The translations under genes and the position numbers were made by a program. 46,802 nucleotides of DNA. Origin: CAYGVT01 sp964353355. GTDB taxonomy: Archaea; Thermoplasmatota; DTKX01; GCA-020343715. Position 1 is the first letter of the stretch; every line of letters begins with the position of its first letter. The stretch covers positions 1 through 46,802 of the forward strand of contig CAYGVT010000118.1 in assembly GCA_964353355.1 (NCBI GenBank), in the 5' to 3' direction. Shown here piece after piece: positions 23,085 through 30,398 of the stretch. Under the pieces are notes generated by a model. The model worked only from the letters and a program-made list of their open reading frames with translations. It had not been told where the DNA came from and searched no databases.

Positions 23085-24362
23085 GTGGCCTCCGTCAAGG
23101 ACATCCTGACGCTCGACGACCTCGCCCTGAAGGGCAAGACGGTACTGCTCAGGCTGGACATCAACAGCCCCGTCAACCCCACCGACGGCTCGTTCCTGGA
23201 CATCTCGAGGTTCGAGGAATCCGTCCCCACCATCAACGAGCTTGCGGAGTCCAAGGTCGTCGTGCTCGCGCACCAGAGCCGCCCTGGGAAGAGCGACTTC
23301 CTGACGATGCGCGAGCACGCGCACGTGCTCAGGAAGCTGGTGTCGCGACCGGTCAGGTACGTGGACGACTTGATCGGTTCGGTGGCGCAGAGGGCCATCC
23401 AGACGCTACAGGACGGAGAGATCCTGCTGCTGGAGAACACGCGGCTCTACGCCGAGGAGGTCTCCCTCGACGACAAGCCGTTCGACGTGCAGGGCCGCAC
23501 GCACCTGGTTAGGAACCTCGCCAACGCGGCCGACGTCTACGTCACCGACGCGTTCTCCGCGGCGCACAGGTCGCAGCCCACCCTCGTGGGCTTCTGCGAG
23601 CGGCTGCCGTGCGCGGCCGGGCGCCTGTTCGAGCGCGAGGTCGACGGCGTGGGGCGCGCGCTTGGCGAGGGCGAGAGGCCCGTCAGCATCGTACTCGGCG
23701 GCGCCAAGGCCGACGACTCCATCATGGTCGCCGAGAACACGCTCGCGAGCGGCGGAGTGGACTGGGTCATCACCGGCGGCGTCGTCGCGAACATCTTCCT
23801 CGCCGCAAAGGGAATCGATATCGGCGAGGTCAACATGAGAGTCATCGCCAAGGAGGTCAAGGACCCCAAGGCACAGATCGCCAAGGCGGCCGCGCTGCTC
23901 AAGGCCCACCCCGACAGGGTGAAGGTGCCCGTCGACGTGTCGCAGAAGGGGCCTGGGGGCCTCGAGAGGGCCAGGGCCGAGACGATCGACCCGTCGCTGC
24001 CCATCCTGGACATCGGGGTCGACACCGTCGTCGACTACATCAGCACCATCCGTGCCTCGAAGACGGTCATCGCGAACGGCCCGATGGGCGTGTTCGAGGA
24101 GGAGCCCTTCGCCTTCGGCACGCGCGAGGTCTACTCCGAGATAGGCAAGGTCCAGGGCTACACCCTGCTCGGCGGCGGCCACACCAGCGTCGTCGCCAAC
24201 GCGCTCGGCATCGACAAGCTGGTCAGCCACATGTCCACTGGCGGCGGGGCGCTCATCACCTTCCTGGGCGGCGGCGATATGCCCGTCATCGACGCCCTCC
24301 GGCGGTCGAAAGAGTTATATGAGACCGGGCAGTTCGCGCTCAAGCCCATCAGGCCGTCGTAG
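23085..24362 (+). CDS. pgk: phosphoglycerate kinase
   Basis: This 425-residue glycolytic/gluconeogenic enzyme transfers phosphate between 1,3-bisphosphoglycerate and ADP. Key blocks are VLLRLDINSPVN, LAHQSRPGK, LLLENTRLYAEE, VTDAFSAAHRSQPT, VLGGAKADDSIMV, ITGGVVANIFLAAKG, ANGPMGVFEEEPF, LGGGHTSVV and the end block MSTGGGALITFLGG. The deviations from bacterial motifs (SRPGK, TGGGA) are typical of archaeal enzymes. The GTG at 23085 fits the TATA distance. The stop codon TAG at 24360-24362 lies inside the following tRNA-Thr, whose promoter is also within this coding sequence. Confidence 0.93.
   Translation: MASVKDILTLDDLALKGKTVLLRLDINSPVNPTDGSFLDISRFEESVPTINELAESKVVVLAHQSRPGKSDFLTMREHAHVLRKLVSRPVRYVDDLIGSVAQRAIQTLQDGEILLLENTRLYAEEVSLDDKPFDVQGRTHLVRNLANAADVYVTDAFSAAHRSQPTLVGFCERLPCAAGRLFEREVDGVGRALGEGERPVSIVLGGAKADDSIMVAENTLASGGVDWVITGGVVANIFLAAKGIDIGEVNMRVIAKEVKDPKAQIAKAAALLKAHPDRVKVPVDVSQKGPGGLERARAETIDPSLPILDIGVDTVVDYISTIRASKTVIANGPMGVFEEEPFAFGTREVYSEIGKVQGYTLLGGGHTSVVANALGIDKLVSHMSTGGGALITFLGGGDMPVIDALRRSKELYETGQFALKPIRPS
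24310..24323 (+). promoter_or_regulatory. tRNA-Thr(CGT) promoter inside pgk
   Basis: The sequence aagagttatatgag stands out in GC-rich coding sequence, about 35 bases before the tRNA, the same distance as for tRNA-Pro. Confidence 0.55.
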
Positions 24363-24425
24363 CTCAGCCGGCAGAGCAGCTGATTCGTAATCAGCAGGTC
24401 GAGGGTTCAAGTCCCTCCGACGGCT
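24353..24425 (+). tRNA. tRNA-Thr (anticodon CGT)
   Basis: Acceptor GCCGTCG pairs with CGACGGC, the D arm is GCTC-GAGC, anticodon stem GCTGA pairs with TCAGC around TTCGTAA (CGT), and the T arm is GAGGG-TTCAAGT-CCCTC. The discriminator is T, and CCA is not encoded in full. Its first ten bases are also the last codons and the stop codon of pgk. Confidence 0.95.
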
Positions 24426-24431
24426 CCTTCT

Positions 24432-24471
24432 CCACCCCCATCATCTGCACAACTGCGGATGTGTGGGGTGG
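24432..24471. terminator. long hairpin after tRNA-Thr(CGT)
   Basis: CCACCCC (24432-24438) pairs with GGGGTGG (24465-24471), and an inner CATCTGCA pairs with TGCGGATG (one G-T pair) around a CAAC loop. The stem is about 15 bp with a three-base internal loop. It lies between the tRNA and the 3' end of the convergent gene, so it could end transcripts from both sides. Confidence 0.5.
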
Positions 24472-24475
24472 GCAG

Positions 24476-24979
24476 TCATGCGCGATGGCGCCTCGTGCGC
24501 ACGAGCGCGACGGGTGCGGCCACGGCCGCGCATCCGACCATCACGGACGAGGTGCACATGTCCTCGCCATTCCCCTGGCCGACGGTGATGGTGAGCGTGC
24601 CGGGCACCTTGCGCTCGGTCGCGTTGACGGTCCAGGTGAGGTTGAAGAGCATCACGTACTCGTCGTCGGGCGTGGCGACGGCCGCGCGGCACGGGACGCG
24701 GAAGATGTGCGTGTCATCGGGCACCATCATCACCTCCTGGAAGTCGATGCCGGGGAACGAGAAGTACTGCCTGGGGTCGAACGTGACCCTGTAGCTGCCG
24801 TTGGCGTGCGCGCGAACGGACACCTCGAGGTCGAACGTGTCGCCCGCGTCGACCTGGGCGGGCTGCGCGGTCACATCAGGCGCCCCGTCCTCCGCGGACG
24901 CGGCCGTGGATGCGAGCAGCAGCCCGAGAAGCACAAGGTGCAGCGCCGGCACATGCCTGCGGGACCGCACTGGTCTCAT
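24476..24979 (-). CDS. small secreted, membrane-anchored beta-sandwich protein
   Basis: This protein has 167 residues: signal peptide (hydrophobic core about 13-28, ending in ASA), an Ig-like beta-rich domain (about 35-140) with VDAGDTFDLEVSVRAH and YVMLFNLTWTVNATERKVPGTL-like strands (split: YVMLFNLTWTVN, KVPGTLTITVG), a C-terminal hydrophobic helix (about 145-160, VMVGCAAVAAPVALV) and a basic RTRRHRA tail. The layout places the domain outside the cell. No family is recognised. It is the last of two minus-strand surface-protein genes; the beta-propeller gene ends 27 bases upstream of its start. Confidence 0.75.
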   Translation of the reverse strand: MRPVRSRRHVPALHLVLLGLLLASTAASAEDGAPDVTAQPAQVDAGDTFDLEVSVRAHANGSYRVTFDPRQYFSFPGIDFQEVMMVPDDTHIFRVPCRAAVATPDDEYVMLFNLTWTVNATERKVPGTLTITVGQGNGEDMCTSSVMVGCAAVAAPVALVRTRRHRA

Positions 24980-25006
24980 CGGCGATGCATTGGCCCTCGG
25001 CCTATT

Positions 25007-26668
25007 TCAGGCTTTGGGCCCTGGCTCGCCCTCCAGGCCCCCACCACCGCCCCCTTCGCCTTGGGGAGGGGAAGGCGGGTTCCCGCCCTTGGGCCCCCGC
25101 TTGGGGACGTAGATGGCGAGGACCACGATGACGGCGGCTGCGACGCCGAGCGCGACGACGACGAGCGTGGACGCAGTGCCGTCCTCCTCCCCGTCACCAG
25201 GGTAGTCCTCCCACCGCGTCCGGTCGTTGGGGTACGCGTCGGAGTTGTCGCCGTGCCCGTCACCGTCGGTGTCCTCCCACTCGCTCGCGTTGTCGGGGAA
25301 CGCGTCCTGCTGGTCGTCGTGGCCATCGGCATCGAGGTCGTAGCCCACGTACCTGAGCAGGATGTCCTTCTCGAGCCCGTCCGCGACCGTCGAGTAGATG
25401 GCGTCCCAGGCCGCGTAGAGCCGGCCCTGGTAGACCGCGAGGTCGACCGAGCCATCGTCCGGGGCCCGGTTGTCGATGGTGGTGTCGACCGGCGAGACGA
25501 GGACGATGCCGCCGAGGCGCTCGCCGTCGTAGTCGCGCATGACGACATCGACGTCGGAGCCGACCGCGTACGCGTCGTCGTTGCTCGCCCAGGCGATGTA
25601 GAGCCGGCCGCCCATCTCGGCCGCGGCGGGGTTGGTGTTGCCCGCGTACCTGCCCACGGGCGTCACCTGTACGGCCGTGCCCCAGGCGCTCCCGTCGAAG
25701 GTGCGCAGCACGATGTCGCCGTAGAGGCGGCCTCGCTGGTCGATTCCGTCGGACTGCCATAGCAGCACGGCCCTGTCGCCCCACTCCGCGAGCGAGGGCT
25801 TCTTGTCGTTGCGGTCGTCGCCGAACCCCAGGCCGGTCGTGGGGGGGGAGAACGTGCCGTTGGGGAGGAGGCGGGACCAGTGGACGTCGGCGTTGCCGGG
25901 CCTCACGGGGCTGTCGTGCATCCACGCGACGTGGAGGACGCCGCCCACGGAGAGGACGGAGGCCTCGGTGTCGGGACCCTCCTCGCCCTGGCTGACCTCC
26001 ATCTCGGGCCCCCAGGTCGAGCCGTCGAACCACCGGGCCTTGATCTCGATGCCCCCGGGGACGGTGGTGTTGTTCGCGAGCCTGCGCACGCTCTGCCACA
26101 CGACCCACAGCTTGCCGTCGTGCGACGCGCCCGAGCCGCCCGCGTCGAGCCCGTTCGGGGGCGTGTCCACGATGCGCGCGGCCGGGCCCCATGTGCCCGT
26201 CGCAGGGTCGTACACCCTCATCACGACGGAGTAGGTGTCGTCGGGCGACAGGGAGTGGCTGTTCCAGAAGACGTATAGCCGGCCGTCGTGGACCGTCATC
26301 CGGGTGTGATGCGCGTAGCCGTCCTTGGGCAGACCGTCCGTGGACACGTTGATGAACGGGCCCCATGTGCCGTTGTGCAGGATGCGGACCTGGGCGTCCT
26401 CGTTGAGGGAGTCCTCGACGGGCGGCTCGCCGTTCGGCCCTGGCCAGTGCGTGTAGTCGGATTCCCAGCACGCGACCAGGTCATCGCCCAGCACGGCAAG
26501 GTGCGGCGTCTCGTCGTTCATGATGTCCGCCGGACGGGGCGGGGAGATGTCCACGAACCTCAGGATGGCCTGGGGCGTGGGCTCGGCCGCGTCGAGCGCG
26601 GGGGGGAGGGACGCGAGTGCGAGGGAGAGGAGGATGGCGAGGGCGGGGATTGCGCGTGCGCGTGACAT
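25007..26668 (-). CDS. secreted beta-propeller protein with calcium-binding repeats and membrane anchor
   Basis: This protein has 553 residues: signal peptide (hydrophobic core about 6-22), then six or so sialidase-like beta-propeller blades (about 40-430) marked by repeated W-containing strands such as LVACWESD, LYVFWNSH, LWVVWQS, LHVAWMHD, AVLLWQSD, LYIAWASND and LYAAWDAI. Two Asp-rich calcium loops in the style of thrombospondin type 3 repeats follow (DLDADGHDDQQDAFPDN and DTDGDGHGDNSDAYPND). A transmembrane helix (about 492-515) and a Gly/Pro-rich cytoplasmic tail end the chain. No sialidase catalytic set is seen, so binding is more likely than catalysis. The start follows a TATA box by about 34 bases. 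Confidence 0.8.
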   Translation of the reverse strand: MSRARAIPALAILLSLALASLPPALDAAEPTPQAILRFVDISPPRPADIMNDETPHLAVLGDDLVACWESDYTHWPGPNGEPPVEDSLNEDAQVRILHNGTWGPFINVSTDGLPKDGYAHHTRMTVHDGRLYVFWNSHSLSPDDTYSVVMRVYDPATGTWGPAARIVDTPPNGLDAGGSGASHDGKLWVVWQSVRRLANNTTVPGGIEIKARWFDGSTWGPEMEVSQGEEGPDTEASVLSVGGVLHVAWMHDSPVRPGNADVHWSRLLPNGTFSPPTTGLGFGDDRNDKKPSLAEWGDRAVLLWQSDGIDQRGRLYGDIVLRTFDGSAWGTAVQVTPVGRYAGNTNPAAAEMGGRLYIAWASNDDAYAVGSDVDVVMRDYDGERLGGIVLVSPVDTTIDNRAPDDGSVDLAVYQGRLYAAWDAIYSTVADGLEKDILLRYVGYDLDADGHDDQQDAFPDNASEWEDTDGDGHGDNSDAYPNDRTRWEDYPGDGEEDGTASTLVVVALGVAAAVIVVLAIYVPKRGPKGGNPPSPPQGEGGGGGGLEGEPGPKA

Positions 26669-26695
26669 GGTCCCGACGGCCTTCGATTTGTCGCT

Positions 26696-26709
26696 CGGTA
26701 TATAAGGAG
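26696..26709 (-). promoter_or_regulatory. TATA box of the beta-propeller gene
   Basis: On the minus strand, ctccttatataccg is a near-consensus element about 34 bases before the ATG at 26668. Confidence 0.6.
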
Positions 26710-26721
26710 ATTGGTACGGAA

Positions 26722-27699
26722 TCAAGGCCGAGCCACTGGATTCGCGCGCGCGATGGCCTGCTCGAACGTGGGCAGGTTCGTCTGCGGGCCCCGCGCCTCC
26801 ACCACGAAGCTCGCCGTGGCGGCGCCCAGCCGCATGCACTCCTCGGGGCCCAGCCCCCTCCACAGGGCCGAGTAGAAGCCGCCGCGGAAGGCGTCGCCCG
26901 CGCCCGTCGTGTCCACGACGCGCCGCGCCTTGACCGCGCCCACGGCGATGTCGAGGCCGTCGCGCCCGAGCATGCGCGAGCCCCTCCGCCCGAGCGTGAT
27001 GACGATTTTGCCAACGTCATCGAGCAGCCCCTCCACGCTCTTGAGGCCGGTGTAGTGGAGCGTGCACCGCATCTCGGCCTCGCTCAGGAAGAGCGTATCC
27101 GCCAGGGCGAGCATCTCCATGAACGGCTCCCGCGACCACTTGTAGTGCAGCTCCTGCCCCGGGTCGAATGCCACTGGCAGGCCCATGCGGTGGGCCTCCT
27201 TGGCCACCGCTATGTGGTACCGCGGGTTGCCGGTGGCCAGGTGCACCCGGTCAGACGAGCGCAGCGCGCGCCGCTGCACCGCCTGCCTGTGCGCCTGCTC
27301 CATCGGCCCCTGGATGACGAAGGCGACCTGGTTGTCCTCGCCGTCGGAGAAGATGTAGCACTCGGGCGTTGGCGCGTCGTCCACGCGCCGCATCTCCGTG
27401 AGGTCCACGCCCAGCTCCCGCAGGTGCTCGTGGAACTGGACCGGGAAGTTGCCGCCCACGAGGCTCGCGAGCGCGACGGGCACGCCCTGCCTGGCCGCGA
27501 CGGCCGCGATGTTGGCGGCCGTCCCGCCCCAGAGCGTCTCGAACCTGGTTATCTCGATGCTCTGGTTCATCGGCGGGAAGGCGGGCACGTTGGCGATGTG
27601 GTCCACGTTGGTGTGCCCGAACACGGCGAGGAAGTTGCGGCGGCCGCCACGGCGCCGGCCGCCCGCGCGGGCGCGCGTGGCTATGTCCCCCCCCTCCAT
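26722..27699 (-). CDS. PfkB-family kinase, probably adenosine or nucleoside kinase
   Basis: This 325-residue ribokinase-like protein has a substrate block FGHTNVDHIANVP and WGGTAANIAAVAARQGVP, and near residue 270 the anion-hole and catalytic-base motif DTTGAGDAFRGGF. PTFEQAIARANP closes the domain. The family includes ribokinase, fructokinase and archaeal adenosine kinases. The S-adenosylhomocysteine hydrolase gene lies directly upstream and overlaps by 19 bases. Phosphorylating the adenosine released by that enzyme is therefore the most likely role (inference from context). The Arg/Gly-rich first 20 residues from the ATG at 27699 are unusual; a later start cannot be ruled out. Confidence 0.82.
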   Translation of the reverse strand: MEGGDIATRARAGGRRRGGRRNFLAVFGHTNVDHIANVPAFPPMNQSIEITRFETLWGGTAANIAAVAARQGVPVALASLVGGNFPVQFHEHLRELGVDLTEMRRVDDAPTPECYIFSDGEDNQVAFVIQGPMEQAHRQAVQRRALRSSDRVHLATGNPRYHIAVAKEAHRMGLPVAFDPGQELHYKWSREPFMEMLALADTLFLSEAEMRCTLHYTGLKSVEGLLDDVGKIVITLGRRGSRMLGRDGLDIAVGAVKARRVVDTTGAGDAFRGGFYSALWRGLGPEECMRLGAATASFVVEARGPQTNLPTFEQAIARANPVARP

Positions 27700-28952
27700 C
27701 CGCCCAGGTAGTCGCGCTGGGATTGCGTAAGCGCGTCGATGCGCGCCCCGCGCGCCTCGAGGAACGCCCGCGCGACCTCGTCGTCGAACGCCGCGGGCAG
27801 CGGGTGGACGCGCGGCTCGAGCCGGCCGCGGTTCCGCACGATGTGCTCGACCGCGAGCGCCTGCAGCGCGAACGAGAGGTCCATGATCTCCACGGGGTGG
27901 CCCTGGCCCACGGCGAGGTTGACGAGCCTCCCCTCCGCCACGAGGTCCAAGCGCCTCCCGTCCGCGAGGGTGTAGCGCACCACGTCCTCGCGCACCCTCT
28001 TCGTCTCCCGCGCCATGCCGACCAGGGCCGTCTGGTCGACCTCGACGTTGAAATGTCCGGCGTTGGCCAGCACAACGCCGTCCTTGGCGACCTTGAGGTC
28101 CTCCGCCCCCACGACGCCCGCGCAGCCCGTGGCGGTCACGACCAGGTCCGCGTTCGCGATGGCCTCGCGCATGGGCGCGACGTCCATCCCGTCCATGAGC
28201 GCCTCCACCGCGCGCACGGGGTCGACCTCCGAGACGGTCACGAGCGCGCCCATGCCGCGGCAGCGCATCGCGATGCCGCGCCCGCACCAGCCGTAGCCTG
28301 CCACCACGACGCGCTTGCCCGCGAGCAGGAGGTTCGTCGCGGCCATGACGCCGTCGAGCGTGCTCTGGCCCGTGCCGTACCGGTTGTCGAACATGTGCTT
28401 CATCAAAGCGTCGTTGACGTCCATGACCGGGTATTCGAGCGCGCCATCGCGCGCCATCGCGCGCAGCCGCACGACGCCCGTCGTGGTCTCCTCGCAGCCG
28501 CCCCACACGTCCGCGAGCAGGTCGCGCCGCCTCGTGTGCAGGATGTTCACCAGGTCCCCGCCGTCGTCGACGGCCACGTTGGGCCGCATGTCCAGGACCG
28601 AGTCCAGGTTGCGGTAGTACTCCTCCCGCCCCTCGCCCCTGCGCGCGAAGACGGGGAGCGAGCTCCTCTCGCGCAGCGCCGTCGCCACCGAGTCGTCCGT
28701 GGACAGGGGGTTGCAGGAGGCGAGCCGCACCTCGGCGCCAGCCTCCACGAGGGCGAGCGCGAGCTGGCCGGTCTTCGCCTCGACGTGCAGCGCCATGCCC
28801 ACCCGCACGCCCTTCAGGGAGCCCTCCGTGGCGAGCCTCCTCCGGACGCGTCCCAGCACTGGCATGTGGTCGCGCGCCCACTCGAGCCGCCTGGCGCCCT
28901 TCTCGGCGAGGCCGTCGCCGCCCTCGCATCCCTTCTCGTCCTCGGACCTCAT
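27681..28952 (-). CDS. ahcY: adenosylhomocysteinase (S-adenosylhomocysteine hydrolase)
   Basis: This 423-residue enzyme splits S-adenosylhomocysteine into homocysteine and adenosine and so keeps methylation reactions running. Visible blocks are HVEAKTGQLALALVEAGAEV, SCNPLSTDDSVATAL, GGDLVNILHTRR, GGCEETTTGVVRLRAM, PVMDVNDALMKHMFDNRYGTGQS (split: PVMDVNDALMKHMFDN, RYGTGQS), the NAD-binding VVAGYGWCGRGIA, and GHFNVEVD. The C-terminal GQGHPVEIMDLSFALQALA matches the short archaeal/Thermotoga-like form that lacks the plant/animal insertion. It is co-transcribed with the PfkB kinase. The upstream region contains AT-rich patches but no clear TATA at the ideal distance. Confidence 0.93.
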   Translation of the reverse strand: MRSEDEKGCEGGDGLAEKGARRLEWARDHMPVLGRVRRRLATEGSLKGVRVGMALHVEAKTGQLALALVEAGAEVRLASCNPLSTDDSVATALRERSSLPVFARRGEGREEYYRNLDSVLDMRPNVAVDDGGDLVNILHTRRRDLLADVWGGCEETTTGVVRLRAMARDGALEYPVMDVNDALMKHMFDNRYGTGQSTLDGVMAATNLLLAGKRVVVAGYGWCGRGIAMRCRGMGALVTVSEVDPVRAVEALMDGMDVAPMREAIANADLVVTATGCAGVVGAEDLKVAKDGVVLANAGHFNVEVDQTALVGMARETKRVREDVVRYTLADGRRLDLVAEGRLVNLAVGQGHPVEIMDLSFALQALAVEHIVRNRGRLEPRVHPLPAAFDDEVARAFLEARGARIDALTQSQRDYLGGWRGGT

Positions 28953-29022
28953 TGCGCCACCCCAGCCACCAAGGGCTTGGACAGTAATGAAAGTTACCCG
29001 TCGCCGGCGGCTGAACGTTCTC

Positions 29023-29038
29023 CAAACCCTTTTAAAGC
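29023..29038 (+). promoter_or_regulatory. TATA box of the PKD-domain gene
   Basis: The sequence caaacccttttaaagc is centred 26 bases before the GTG at 29059, marking a probable leaderless start. Its inverse, ctttaaaagg, could also serve the divergent ahcY gene at a distance. Confidence 0.6.
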
Positions 29039-29058
29039 CAACAGGCCATGGGCGCGCC

Positions 29059-30156
29059 GTGAGCAGGAGGGCGGTCCTGGCGGCATTGGTCGTCATGCTG
29101 ATGGCGACGACCTCCCTCGGTTGCCTGCAGGAGGCCACGAACAGGCCCCCGCGGGCCGTGTTCGACCCCAGCCGCACCTCCGCCAACGCGGGCGACGCCA
29201 TCGGCTTCGACGCGTCCAACTCCTCGGACGACGACGGGGCCATCTCGACCTACCACTGGGACTTCGGCGACGGCACCGAGGGCTTCGGGCCCAGGGCCGA
29301 CCACGTCTACTCGCGATGGGGCAGCTACAACGTCACGCTCACCGTCACGGACGACCGTGGCAAGAAGAGCATCTACGTGCAGACAATCGAGGTCAACGCC
29401 CTCCCCATCGCGGTCATCGACCTCACGCCACGGTCGCAGTACGTGGGCGAGACCGTGAGGTTCTCGGCCGAGCGCTCGATGGACCCCGACGGGCGCATCA
29501 CGGCGTACCTGTGGACCTTCGGGGACGGCAACAGATCGTCCGCGCGCACGGCGGACCACACCTTCACGGTCGTGGGCAAGTACGAGGTCCACCTCACGGT
29601 CTGGGACGACAAGGGCGCGCAGACCGTCGTCAACGACTTCATGGAGGTGACGCTGCGCGCCTTCAGGGTCAACTTCAGCCGCGAGTCCGGCGCGCTCAAC
29701 ACAATCCGCAACTACACGCTCGCGGGCGGGATGTGGCAGGACAACATCACGATCACGCAGCTCAACCTGTACCTCGTGACCTTCACCCTGCAGTGGCGCG
29801 ACAACATCCACCCGCCCGCCGGGCTTCCCAACGACCTGTTCCGCATAACGGTCTCGCCGCCGCAGGGCGAGGCCAGGTCCGTGAACGGCACGAGCGAGAA
29901 CCTGAGCCTGCTGTTCCCGCTCGCGCGCATCCCGCTCAATCGCACGATGAACGGCCGCGACGCCGCATCGGTCCTGGAGGAGGTCGAGGAGGCCGTTGGC
30001 TCCAACCTCGGGAAGGGGGTGTGGTACGCCACCCTCGAGCTCATCGAGGCGGGCGGCTTCCGCGACGACTCGGGCTTCATCCCCGACCCCGGCAACCTCT
30101 GGGAGCTCGCGGTGACGTACGAGGAGTACGTCATATCCGTCTCCCCCGTCACATGA
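29059..30156 (+). CDS. exported protein with two PKD domains, lipoprotein-like start
   Basis: This protein of 365 residues begins with an Arg-Arg signal (MSRRAVLAALVVMLMATTSLG) whose hydrophobic core runs straight into Cys, resembling a lipobox. Two PKD domains follow at about residues 32-115 and 118-200, each with the family's core (YHWDFGDGTEGFG and YLWTFGDGNRSSA) and the closing YNVTLTVTDDRG or YEVHLTVWDDKG. The remaining 165 residues are beta-rich with no recognised family and no membrane helix. PKD domains usually mediate protein or sugar contacts on the archaeal surface. The GTG at 29059 fits the TATA spacing. Confidence 0.82.
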   Translation: MSRRAVLAALVVMLMATTSLGCLQEATNRPPRAVFDPSRTSANAGDAIGFDASNSSDDDGAISTYHWDFGDGTEGFGPRADHVYSRWGSYNVTLTVTDDRGKKSIYVQTIEVNALPIAVIDLTPRSQYVGETVRFSAERSMDPDGRITAYLWTFGDGNRSSARTADHTFTVVGKYEVHLTVWDDKGAQTVVNDFMEVTLRAFRVNFSRESGALNTIRNYTLAGGMWQDNITITQLNLYLVTFTLQWRDNIHPPAGLPNDLFRITVSPPQGEARSVNGTSENLSLLFPLARIPLNRTMNGRDAASVLEEVEEAVGSNLGKGVWYATLELIEAGGFRDDSGFIPDPGNLWELAVTYEEYVISVSPVT

Positions 30157-30186
30157 CGCGGGACGGGCGCCAAGCGCGCGCGGGTA

Positions 30187-30201
30187 GGGTTTTTATCCCC
30201 C
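30187..30201 (+). promoter_or_regulatory. promoter of tRNA-Thr(TGT)
   Basis: The sequence agggtttttatcccc is a TATA-like box about 32 bases before the tRNA. Confidence 0.6.
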
Positions 30202-30226
30202 CCCCGCCATCACGCCCTGGCACGGC

Positions 30227-30300
30227 GCCGACGTAGCTCAGCAGGCTAGAGCAGCCGCCTTGTAAGCGGCAGGTCGGGGGTTCGACTCCCCCCGTCGGCT
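30227..30300 (+). tRNA. tRNA-Thr (anticodon TGT)
   Basis: Acceptor GCCGACG pairs with CGTCGGC, the D arm is GCTC-GAGC, anticodon stem GCCGC pairs with GCGGC around CTTGTAA (TGT), and the T arm is GGGGG-TTCGACT-CCCCC. The discriminator is T; CCA is not fully encoded. No intron is seen. Confidence 0.95.
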
Positions 30301-30365
30301 CCTCTATGGCCCATGACAAGTGGCCCAGCCCACCAGCATGCGATGGCCTCCCCCCCACGAGGGCA

Positions 30366-30379
30366 TGTTTCTTTACCAC
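30366..30379 (+). promoter_or_regulatory. TATA-like box of the deacetylase-family gene
   Basis: The sequence tgtttctttaccac is centred about 27 bases before the GTG at 30399 and supports that start. Confidence 0.45.
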
Positions 30380-30398
30380 GGAATCGGTTACGGGTGGC

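Noticed and set aside
25007..26668. Sialidase activity of the beta-propeller protein
   Set aside because: The propeller resembles sialidases only in blade pattern; the Arg triad, Tyr/Glu pair and true Asp boxes could not be identified.
27723..30236. Very long plus-strand frame (837 codons) across ahcY and the PKD gene
   Set aside because: It runs antisense to ahcY and then out of frame through the PKD gene; the product has no recognisable domain.
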